DNA from: JAGVPT01 sp035500675
Lineage (GTDB): Bacteria; Bacteroidota; Ignavibacteria; UBA10030; UBA8401
Direction of reading: 5' to 3'
Assembly (NCBI GenBank): GCA_035500675.1
Contig: DATJXA010000095.1
Span: 1 to 5,637, forward strand
Length of the DNA: 5,637 bases
The translations under genes were made by a program, and so were the position numbers. The notes below the pieces were generated by a model. The model ran no database searches and was not told where the DNA came from. It worked only from the letters and a program-made list of their open reading frames with translations. Position 1 is the stretch's first letter. Every line of letters begins with the position of its first letter. Positions 1 through 5,637 of the stretch are shown piece by piece.

Positions 1-757
1 CCAGCATCAGTAACTCAGCGTTCGGAATTTTCTCTGCCATCGTTTCGGACCAAGACGGAGAAACGTGGACGTCGTGCTTTCCCCCGATAACGAGCGTCGG
101 AACTGCGATCTCTTTTAATCGTTCGGTCACATCATATCGCTGCTGCTCGTTCATCACAAAAAATTGATTCCGCCTTGCATTGAAATTGGCGTCGGCAAAA
201 ATTGCGTCGATGGTGTGCCGTGCCGAGTCGGTCTGGGCGTCGAATTGATAAATCAGGCGGTTAAATTTTTTTACGCGCTCGCCGGGCGGGAGTGACCGGA
301 CTTCTTTTGACAGTCGCTCGTAGTCGGGATATTTTGGATGAGAAGGGTCCCGAAACGTCCCTGCATGAAAACGACCGGTTGGAGCCGAAGAAACCACGAC
401 GAGTTTCTGAACATGCCGTTGATGTGCGAGCGCATACTCCAGAGCCGTCCATCCCCCCGCCGATTGGCCCATCACGTTCCATGTTTGGAAGCCGAGGTGA
501 AGGCGTAATTGCTCGATGTCGTTGACGAGGGTCGGAATTCCATACTCGCTTTTCTCATGCACTTCCCCCGACGTGCCCGTTCCTCTCGGGTCGAGACGGA
601 TAAGCGTAAAATCCGCCGCTAATTCCTCGAGCATCGCCCACCGATGCCCATCGATGCCCCACGTCACGGGGCAGAGCAGCAGTGGCTCTCCGCTTCCGCG
701 AAGGGAATAATGAATGGACGTGGAATCGACCGTCAAGTAAAATGATCCGTTCTCCAT
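1..757 (-). CDS. Alpha/beta-hydrolase fold protein, C-terminus cut by window edge
   Basis: Reading the minus strand from the ATG at 757 gives 252 uninterrupted codons that run off the left edge. The N-terminus (MENGSFYLTV) leads into a typical alpha/beta-hydrolase core. An oxyanion-hole region lies around CPVTWG (29-34), followed by DPRGTGTSG (56-64). The nucleophile elbow is GQSAGG with Ser99, and the acid after strand 6 is likely Asp229 in GGKHDVHVSP. The catalytic His should lie just beyond residue 252, so roughly 15-30 residues are missing. A cap region spans about 130-210. The family includes esterases, peptidases, lactonases and dehalogenases. The usual HG before the oxyanion hole is replaced by TWG, and I cannot name a substrate. 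It is probably cytoplasmic, since no signal peptide is seen. The only ribosome-binding hint is AGG abutting the ATG, so the start is likely but not certain. It is transcribed away from the metal operon. Confidence 0.88.
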   Translation of the reverse strand, partial: MENGSFYLTVDSTSIHYSLRGSGEPLLLCPVTWGIDGHRWAMLEELAADFTLIRLDPRGTGTSGEVHEKSEYGIPTLVNDIEQLRLHLGFQTWNVMGQSAGGWTALEYALAHQRHVQKLVVVSSAPTGRFHAGTFRDPSHPKYPDYERLSKEVRSLPPGERVKKFNRLIYQFDAQTDSARHTIDAIFADANFNARRNQFFVMNEQQRYDVTERLKEIAVPTLVIGGKHDVHVSPSWSETMAEKIPNAELLML

Positions 758-791
758 CCTGAAATATACGAAAGTGCGGACATTGTTAGGC

Positions 792-801
792 GCCACGTGG
801 C
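792..801. repeat. 10-bp perfect palindrome, possible operator
   Basis: The sequence gccacgtggc is its own reverse complement. It lies about 35 bp upstream of the hydrolase start, where a repressor or activator of that gene could bind. A perfect 10-bp palindrome can also occur by chance, and no second copy was seen. Its function is unknown. Confidence 0.25.
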
Positions 802-848
802 AAAAATCTGAGGTGCCAATGAGTAGTGTCTCAGTTTGGTTATTGCAG

Positions 849-932
849 AAATGAACCGGACACTTTTCTCTTTAAGTCCATCAAAAGCCTTCAGATTGAA
901 CTGGCCAAAAGGTTCGAGTGTCCGGTTCATTT
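849..932. repeat. Perfect 16-bp inverted repeat with 52-nt spacer
   Basis: The left arm aaatgaaccggacact (849-864) is the exact reverse complement of the right arm agtgtccggttcattt (917-932). Pairing stops outside the arms (g848 against t933) and reaches only a T-G wobble inside. The arms could form the ends of a small non-autonomous element or IS remnant, or the base of a long stem-loop in RNA. I see no target-site duplication, no transposase and no T-run typical of an intrinsic terminator (only TTTT at 930-933). An open frame crosses it on the minus strand (936-733) but overlaps the hydrolase start and has no recognisable domain. The element ends 16 bp before the -35 of the regulator promoter. 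Confidence 0.8.
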
Positions 933-947
933 TCACACTGCCGGCTA

Positions 948-976
948 TTGACTTTGGCTTCCCTATATATTAATTT
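948..976 (+). promoter_or_regulatory. Candidate promoter of the metal operon
   Basis: A good sigma70-like -35, TTGACT (948-953), is followed after 17 bp by an AT-rich stretch whose best-placed hexamer is TAATTT (971-976), a poor -10. In a Bacteroidota-type reading, TAATTTAG (971-978) matches the TAnnTTTG element with one mismatch and TTTG (953-956) would be the upstream element, at a shorter than usual spacing. Either way transcription would start near 983-990, only 13-20 nt before the ATG at 1003, which fits the lack of a Shine-Dalgarno sequence. The downstream half overlaps the regulator palindrome. Confidence 0.5.
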
Positions 977-990
977 AGGCATGACTAAAT
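973..990. promoter_or_regulatory. Putative DtxR/MntR-type operator (autoregulation)
   Basis: The 18-bp sequence atttaggcatgactaaat is a near-perfect palindrome. ATTTAG and CTAAAT pair exactly, the central CATG is self-complementary, and the only mismatch is g979/a984. AT-rich palindromes with TTTAG..CTAAA half-sites resemble known DtxR, IdeR and MntR-family sites (for DtxR, TTAGGTTAGCCTAA). It overlaps the predicted -10 and start point and lies 12 bp before the start codon of a DtxR-family gene. This is the expected place for a metal-bound repressor to block RNA polymerase. The pattern is seen in the sequence; binding by this regulator is inferred. Confidence 0.7.
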
Positions 991-1002
991 AATAATAGAC
1001 CT

Positions 1003-1653
1003 ATGCCAAGCATCAGCGTCGAAAACTATTTAAAGAATATTTACGAACTCGAAGCCAGGGAAAAGAGGGTGACAACGACCCTTCTTGCAGAAAGCCTGAA
1101 TATTTCTCCGGCATCCGTGACAGGTATGGTCAAAAACCTCTCGCGAAAAGGCTTCCTTCGGCATGTCCCCTACAAAGGAGTTCAGGTGACGGAAAAAGGA
1201 AAACGGTCCGCGCTCAAGATCATCAGGAAGCACAGGTTGTGGGAAATGTTTTTGGTAGAGGTCTTGCATTTTTCGTGGGACACGATTCATCAGGAAGCTG
1301 AGGAGTTCGAACACATCATGTCCGAAAGGATGGAGGAAAAAATCGACGAAGTGCTCGGCCACCCCATCGTCGACCCTCACGGAGCTCCCATTCCTCAAAA
1401 GAACGGCACGATAAAGAAGATGGACTTCGAGACGCTCGCCGAAGCGAAAGAGGGAGCGAACGTGTGCGTGCTGACCGTGAAAGACGAAAGCCCGGAGCTG
1501 CTTCAATACGCCTCCTCGATCGGGATATCGCTCAACAAGAGGATCTTCATCAAACAAAAGATCAAGTTCGACGGCTCAATGATCGTGCGGATCGGTTCGA
1601 AAGAAACAGTCGTGAGTCCGATGCTTGCACAAAGTATTTTTGTAGGATCGTAA
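1003..1653 (+). CDS. mntR: DtxR/MntR-family metal-dependent transcriptional repressor
   Basis: This 216-residue protein has the three-part DtxR layout. A winged helix-turn-helix spans about 4-70, with the recognition helix near 36-49 (PASVTGMVKNLSRK). A dimerisation and metal-binding domain covers 71-135, and a FeoA/SH3-like domain covers about 141-216. Aligned by eye to DtxR, the ancillary-site residues are kept (His77, Glu81, His96). In the primary site Glu103 and His104 match Glu105 and His106, but Cys102 is replaced by Glu100, as in manganese-responsive MntR (Glu99). The Met10/Asp8 position is Asn8. With mntH 12 bp downstream, Mn(II) sensing is the best guess, though Fe(II) is possible. 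When metal-bound it should bind the palindrome at 973-990 and repress its own operon. No Shine-Dalgarno precedes the ATG; SVENYLKNIYELE close behind it matches the usual family N-terminus and supports this start. Confidence 0.93.
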   Translation: MPSISVENYLKNIYELEAREKRVTTTLLAESLNISPASVTGMVKNLSRKGFLRHVPYKGVQVTEKGKRSALKIIRKHRLWEMFLVEVLHFSWDTIHQEAEEFEHIMSERMEEKIDEVLGHPIVDPHGAPIPQKNGTIKKMDFETLAEAKEGANVCVLTVKDESPELLQYASSIGISLNKRIFIKQKIKFDGSMIVRIGSKETVVSPMLAQSIFVGS

Positions 1654-1665
1654 AGACATTCTTCG

Positions 1666-3108
1666 ATGAAAACGTATCGTCAAAAAAACAAAAATTCATT
1701 ATCCGAGGCCTCCCGGGAGATTCTTCCAAAACCATCTGCGGTAACCGCGAGCCACCTTTCGTTGGAGGGGATCCACAGTTCTGTGAACGTCCCGCAGCAG
1801 GACGCCGGATTCTGGCGGCACTGGCGCGCATTCGTCGGACCGGCGCTGCTTGTCAGCGTGGGCTATATGGATCCGGGAAACTGGGGTACCGACTTGCAGG
1901 GCGGAGCTCAGTTCAAGTACGGACTCTTATGGGTCGTCGGACTTGCCAGCCTCATGGCAATATTCATGCAGGTCATCGCAGCGCGACTGGGGGTCGTTAC
2001 GGGAAAAGACCTCGCTCAATGCTGTCGAGACTGGTATCCTCGATGGACGCGCGTACCGAACTGGCTTTTTTCGGAGATCGCCATCGGGGCGTGCGATCTG
2101 GCAGAGGTACTCGGGAGCGCAGTCGCGCTTAACCTCATGTTCCACATTCCGCTCCTCTGGGCGGTGATCATCACGGGCGTCGATGTGCTCCTCCTCCTCG
2201 CACTGCAGCGGTTCGGCATGCGCACGATCGAGGCCGTCGTCTTGCTCCTTGTCGCGACGATCGGCGTCTGTTATTTCATCGAGATATTCGTCCTTCCTCA
2301 AACGCAGCCGAGCTTTCTGGAGATGGGAGAAGCGCTGTTTACGCCAACGTTTCGGCAGGCGGGGATGATCTATCTTGCGATAGGGATCATCGGCGCCACC
2401 GTCATGCCGCACAATCTTTATTTACATTCTGCGCTTGTGCAGAGCCGCAAGTTTCAGAAAGATGAAGCTTCCATCCGCCAAGCAATTAAATTCAACACGC
2501 TCGATTCCGTCGCGGCACTCACCGTCGCATTCTTCGTCAATGCCGCAATTCTTGTGTTGGCGGCGATGGTTTTTTATGGCAAAGACAGCTTGACGGTCGC
2601 CGGTGGGAACGTTGTTAAGTTCGCGGCCGAAAGCGATTGGATCCGCGTTGCCTATCTGACTCTTGCGCCGTTGTTGGGAACTGTCGCCGCAAGCACGTTA
2701 TTTGCCGTCGCTCTTCTCGCCAGCGGACAGAGCAGCACGATCACCGGCACGCTTGCCGGGCAGGTCGTCATGGAAGGGTTTATGCACTGGCGCATTAAGC
2801 CCTGGGTGCGCAGGTTGATCACACGGACACTCGCAATTTTGCCCGCGGTCTTTATCATCGGCCTTCGCGGCGAAAGCAGTGTGACCGATTTGCTGACCCT
2901 CAGCCAGGTCGTTCTCGCCATACAACTCCCGTTCTCCATGTTTCCACTGCTTCAATTTACGAGTTCGCGCAAACGGATGGGGTTGTGGAGAAACGGCTGG
3001 TTTCTCATGATCGCCGGATGGGGAAGCGCGCTTCTCATCACGGCGTTGGACATCTACGGCCTTCCCGACTCGCTTGCGACCGCATGGCGAGTGATCTTCG
3101 GAGGATGA
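1666..3108 (+). CDS. mntH: NRAMP-family Mn(II)/Fe(II) transporter MntH
   Basis: This 480-residue inner-membrane protein carries out proton-coupled import of divalent metals. The TM1 signature GYMDPGN gives metal ligands Asp69 and Asn72. TM6 carries ATVMPHN (244-250), with ligand Met247 and the conserved His249. Methionine here marks true transition-metal transporters rather than the Mg/Al-type relatives. The consensus transport motif GQSSTITGTLAGQ lies at 354-366. About 11 hydrophobic segments are visible, the last near 445-463. Residues 1-50 form a hydrophilic lead-in; its SLEGIHSSVNVP (32-43) resembles the segment seen before TM1 in many Bacteroidota-type NRAMPs, so the early ATG is credible despite no Shine-Dalgarno. 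It starts 12 bp after the regulator and is followed 25 bp later by usp, so it is probably cotranscribed and repressed by MntR when metal is plentiful. The choice between Mn and Fe cannot be read from sequence. Confidence 0.96.
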   Translation: MKTYRQKNKNSLSEASREILPKPSAVTASHLSLEGIHSSVNVPQQDAGFWRHWRAFVGPALLVSVGYMDPGNWGTDLQGGAQFKYGLLWVVGLASLMAIFMQVIAARLGVVTGKDLAQCCRDWYPRWTRVPNWLFSEIAIGACDLAEVLGSAVALNLMFHIPLLWAVIITGVDVLLLLALQRFGMRTIEAVVLLLVATIGVCYFIEIFVLPQTQPSFLEMGEALFTPTFRQAGMIYLAIGIIGATVMPHNLYLHSALVQSRKFQKDEASIRQAIKFNTLDSVAALTVAFFVNAAILVLAAMVFYGKDSLTVAGGNVVKFAAESDWIRVAYLTLAPLLGTVAASTLFAVALLASGQSSTITGTLAGQVVMEGFMHWRIKPWVRRLITRTLAILPAVFIIGLRGESSVTDLLTLSQVVLAIQLPFSMFPLLQFTSSRKRMGLWRNGWFLMIAGWGSALLITALDIYGLPDSLATAWRVIFGG

Positions 3109-3121
3109 TCTCTCATTCGAA

Positions 3122-3129
3122 AAAGGAAG
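3122..3129 (+). promoter_or_regulatory. Shine-Dalgarno site of the usp gene
   Basis: AAAGGAAG lies 4 nt (counting from its last base) before the ATG at 3134, with the GGA core 6 nt away. It is the only convincing Shine-Dalgarno in the window and fixes the usp start. It also suggests that usp is translated independently rather than by coupling to mntH. Confidence 0.7.
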
Positions 3130-3133
3130 CCCT

Positions 3134-3550
3134 ATGTATAAAACGATCCTTGTAACGCTCGACGGTACCCCGACAGACAGGGCTATCATCGAACATATCA
3201 GACAACTCGCGCGAGTGATGCACAGCCGGGTTGTGTTGCTTCATGTTGCAGACGGTTGGGCGGCGAGAACGTTTGGCTCGGACGCTGTCGGTCCGGAGGT
3301 TTCCGAAGACACGGCATATCTCGACAAGATTCGGCACGAATTCCGTTCGGATGGAATTCCCGCCGAAGCGGAATTGGCGTACGGCGAGCCGGCGGAAGAG
3401 ATTGTCAAATGGGTGCAGAAAGGGGGATGCGATCTCATCGCGATGAGCACGCACGGTCACCGTTTGATGGCCGATCTCTTTCTCGGCACGACAGTAACGA
3501 AAGTGCGCCATGACGTCAGCGTACCGGTGCTACTGCTGAAGGCGAAATAG
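3134..3550 (+). CDS. Universal stress protein (UspA family), single domain
   Basis: This 138-residue protein has one complete UspA domain. The N-terminal strand ILVTLDGT carries Asp10, the residue that contacts adenine nucleotide in ATP-binding Usps. The C-terminal signature, usually G-2X-G-9X-G(S/T), reads S105-T-H-G108, nine residues, then G118-T119. Only the first Gly is changed (to Ser), which is common in the family, so nucleotide binding is plausible. The closing strand is VPVLLLK. It is probably a soluble cytoplasmic dimer. It starts 25 bp after mntH with its own ribosome-binding site and is likely in the same transcript. From memory, several Bacteroidota NRAMP transporters carry a very similar Usp domain fused at the C-terminus, including the LLH-V and T-VRH-PVL-parts seen here. 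This suggests that the product works with MntH, perhaps as a regulatory subunit. That role is inference. Confidence 0.94.
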   Translation: MYKTILVTLDGTPTDRAIIEHIRQLARVMHSRVVLLHVADGWAARTFGSDAVGPEVSEDTAYLDKIRHEFRSDGIPAEAELAYGEPAEEIVKWVQKGGCDLIAMSTHGHRLMADLFLGTTVTKVRHDVSVPVLLLKAK

Positions 3551-3663
3551 CATTTGTAAAGATCATCCCTCAAAGATCCAATTGCATAACGACCGCCATT
3601 GCCAGGCTGGCTGCAGGTGTTGAGGAGTTTCAGGATCAGAATCATCCCCCTACGCTTACAACA

Positions 3664-5637
3664 ATGCTGAATCTAAAGATTTATTCTGTACTATTGGTAT
3701 GTCTCTGCATGTGGAAATGCGTTTCAGCATACGCTATGCCGGCAGGCGAAATTCCGCACGACGACGGCATCGATTTCAAAATTTCAGTGTTCGATGCTGA
3801 TGAAAAAATCCCTATGGGTCTTGCTCGAGTGATGCTTCAGCAGGACGGAAGGGTGATCGGCCAAGATGCAACGAACACGACTGGACTAGCATGGATTCGC
3901 GATGTTCGGTCCGGTTCGTACACGTTGACCGTGTGGTTTGTCGGTTATGATACGTTCACCGATTCTGTTTCGATAGATCAACATCATACGTCGTATACCG
4001 TCAACCTACGGCCGCAAGGGAATCAAATTCAGGGAGTTGAAGTGGTCGGGCAGCGTGAGCTTGGCGTCTCGAACATCGATATGAAAACCGGGAACCAAAC
4101 ATTTGAGTCCGAAACGTATCACCCACCTCCGACTGCTCAAATGACAATGTTGATTCAGCAAAACGCGGCGGGAGCAGCACGGGCGCCGACGAGCGAAGTT
4201 CACATTCGCGGACAACACGGAGAATTTACGTATTACATTGACGGCATTCCGGTACCTCTTGGCGTATTTGGCGGATTGAATGAAGTTGTCGATCCAAAAG
4301 TCATCGACCGTGCAACGTTCATCACAGGAGGATTTCCAGCAGAATACGGGGGCCAGATGTCTGCCATCATCGACCTCGACAACCGCGTCCCAACGGGAAC
4401 TTTTCATCTCGACGCCTCCAGCTATGCCGGGAGTTATCTCGTCTTCAACGGGACGCGACCGTTTTCTCCTGGAGCAGATGTCGCATCCGGAGCGTCGTCG
4501 TCTGCTCGCGGCGACACGCTCGGCGGGCGTGTCGGACCGTTCCGGGCTCTTAATTCAAACGGTCAGGCGATGTCGATAAGCGATCACATCGACAAGCTTG
4601 GATATTACATCTCTGGGTCGCGACAGGAAACCGATCGTCGCATCGATACTCCTGTCCAAAATCTTTTTCATGATCATGGGTTCGATTATTTCGTCTATGG
4701 CAAGTTCGATTATATCATGAGCGACATCGATTATCTAACGGCTAATCTCAATTTTGGAAGAACCTCAACGCAGGTCCCGTACGACCCCGCAGTACAAATT
4801 GCCTCCGATGTACAGAAAACAACGAATGCGCTTCAATCTGTTTCGTATTTCCGTGCGACGAATTCAGAAACTGATCAAGAGAAAAACTTGTTCGTCGGGG
4901 TATATGCCCGGGAAGGGAATTTGATCTATGACCCCGGCATCATCGATCCTCCGGATTTTCAATTCGCATGGGATACGACGAAATCGTATCGCCTTTCTGA
5001 GGATAGGAATTTCACGACAATTGGAATTCGTTCGACATACGACGATCGATTTTCTCATGAGTTGACGACCAAAGTGGGCTTCAATGCCAGCAGTACTACA
5101 GGCGCAGCACAGTTTTCCTCTTTTGATTCCTTGAACAACGAAGGACCATCAATCCTCTCGGATTTCGTAGGCTCGGATTTCGGTGTTTTCTCGGAAGCGC
5201 AGTGGCGCGCACTTGAATGGACCTCGTTTGAATTCGGCCTGCGGTACGATCAGCATATCGCTCCCGACGTCGAGATACAACGCCAGGTCAGTCCGCGAGT
5301 GCGATGGAATTTTCTGATCGACGAAAATAGTTCGGCGTATGTTTATTACGGAAGGCTTTTCATGCCTACGAACATTGAAGGGCTGAGGTCGATCGCGCAG
5401 CATATCAGCAATTCAGTGACGCCGACGTATCCGGAGCGGAGCAATTTCTACGAGGCAGTCTTTACACACAGTTTTCCTGCGGGCCTGCAGTTAAAAACGG
5501 CGGCCTTCTTCAAGCGAGCTCACCCTTTTACCGATGATGCGACGCTTGGCAACACTGCGATCAAAACTCCCTTCAACATTTCCACCGTCAGAACAACCGG
5601 GATCGAATTGGCACTCTCCTACAGCGACCCATCGACC
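3664..5637 (+). CDS. TonB-dependent outer-membrane receptor, C-terminus cut by window edge
   Basis: An open frame of 658 codons runs to the right edge. It starts with a signal peptide (hydrophobic core about 7-20, likely cleavage after AYA at 22-24), which supports the ATG at 3664 although no Shine-Dalgarno is present. Next comes a carboxypeptidase-regulatory-like beta-sandwich (about 37-116) with the typical GSYTLTVWFVGY run. A possible TonB box is GVEVVGQ (124-130). The plug domain (about 124-240) shows VHIRGQ, YYIDGIPVP and TGGFPAEYGGQMSAIIDL. The remainder alternates beta-barrel strands with long loops. A Ser/Gly/Ala-rich segment (about 266-300) just after the plug looks like a long loop. 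Full-length relatives are usually 750-950 residues, so about 100-300 are missing. The protein would move a ligand across the outer membrane using TonB-ExbBD energy. The substrate is unknown; a metal or metal complex is suggested only by the upstream operon. The 113-bp gap from usp shows no clear promoter, terminator or metal box. Confidence 0.92.
   Translation, partial: MLNLKIYSVLLVCLCMWKCVSAYAMPAGEIPHDDGIDFKISVFDADEKIPMGLARVMLQQDGRVIGQDATNTTGLAWIRDVRSGSYTLTVWFVGYDTFTDSVSIDQHHTSYTVNLRPQGNQIQGVEVVGQRELGVSNIDMKTGNQTFESETYHPPPTAQMTMLIQQNAAGAARAPTSEVHIRGQHGEFTYYIDGIPVPLGVFGGLNEVVDPKVIDRATFITGGFPAEYGGQMSAIIDLDNRVPTGTFHLDASSYAGSYLVFNGTRPFSPGADVASGASSSARGDTLGGRVGPFRALNSNGQAMSISDHIDKLGYYISGSRQETDRRIDTPVQNLFHDHGFDYFVYGKFDYIMSDIDYLTANLNFGRTSTQVPYDPAVQIASDVQKTTNALQSVSYFRATNSETDQEKNLFVGVYAREGNLIYDPGIIDPPDFQFAWDTTKSYRLSEDRNFTTIGIRSTYDDRFSHELTTKVGFNASSTTGAAQFSSFDSLNNEGPSILSDFVGSDFGVFSEAQWRALEWTSFEFGLRYDQHIAPDVEIQRQVSPRVRWNFLIDENSSAYVYYGRLFMPTNIEGLRSIAQHISNSVTPTYPERSNFYEAVFTHSFPAGLQLKTAAFFKRAHPFTDDATLGNTAIKTPFNISTVRTTGIELALSYSDPST

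Noticed and set aside
292..525. Short open frames on both strands within the hydrolase region
   Set aside because: They are shadows of the hydrolase frame, which has the catalytic motifs and stays open over 252 codons.
763..768. TATATT on the minus strand just before the hydrolase ATG as a -10 box
   Set aside because: It lies only 5 bases before the ATG and has no -35 at proper spacing; the nearest candidate (TTGCCA, 803-798) is 29 bp away. Evidence is too weak for a promoter call.
733..936. 67-codon minus-strand open frame spanning the inverted repeat and the hydrolase start
   Set aside because: It overlaps the hydrolase N-terminus in a different frame, includes the repeat arm in its first codons and matches no known family.
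1030..1557. 175-codon open frame on the minus strand, opposite the regulator gene
   Set aside because: It lies entirely opposite a well-recognised DtxR-family gene, contains no recognisable domain and has an amino-acid make-up typical of an antisense shadow.
1464..2132. 222-codon open frame on the plus strand bridging the regulator and transporter genes
   Set aside because: It is in another frame than both real genes, has an Arg/Ser-rich out-of-frame composition and shows no domain. Both overlapped genes are certain.
3551..3663. Possible terminator or second metal box between usp and the receptor gene
   Set aside because: The only local symmetry is GCCAG-g-CTGGC (3600-3610), whose one-base loop cannot form a hairpin. 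No T-run follows and no TTTAG..CTAAA-type palindrome is present.
3670..3681. AATCT-aa-AGATT inverted repeat at the start of the receptor gene
   Set aside because: It is only 5 bp per arm, lies inside the signal-peptide codons and differs from the palindrome at 973-990.

Overview
The window looks like chromosomal DNA of a diderm (outer-membrane) bacterium, most likely in the Bacteroidota/Chlorobiota/Ignavibacteriota group. Three things point there: a TonB-dependent receptor whose plug follows a carboxypeptidase-regulatory-like domain, an NRAMP transporter with a long N-terminal lead-in followed by a universal stress protein, and the near absence of Shine-Dalgarno sequences (only one of five genes has a good one). 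This placement is inference; there is no rRNA or other marker gene here.

Layout. Positions 1-757 (minus strand) carry most of an alpha/beta-hydrolase gene that runs off the left edge. Positions 758-1002 form a divergent intergenic region. It holds a 10-bp palindrome, a perfect 16-bp inverted repeat with a 52-nt spacer, and an AT-rich promoter overlapped by a DtxR/MntR-type palindrome. Positions 1003-3550 (plus strand) hold three closely spaced genes: a three-domain DtxR/MntR-family metalloregulator, an NRAMP Mn/Fe transporter (MntH) and a single-domain UspA protein. Gaps are 12 and 25 bp, so they are probably one operon. A 113-bp gap with no recognisable promoter or terminator follows. From 3664 to the right edge runs the first 658 codons of a TonB-dependent outer-membrane receptor with a signal peptide.

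How they may work together. The regulator probably senses Mn(II) or Fe(II) and binds the palindrome in front of its own gene, repressing itself, mntH and usp when metal is plentiful. MntH would import the metal across the inner membrane. The Usp protein resembles the domain fused to the C terminus of some Bacteroidota NRAMP proteins, so it may act on or with MntH. The receptor could supply the outer-membrane step for the same or another substrate, but nothing in its sequence shows what it binds. The hydrolase is divergent and has no evident link to metal uptake.

I saw no tRNA, rRNA, CRISPR array, complete insertion sequence or convincing intrinsic terminator. The most interesting elements are the split NRAMP/Usp pair with its built-in operator, the regulator's unusual metal-ligand set, and the unexplained inverted repeat.
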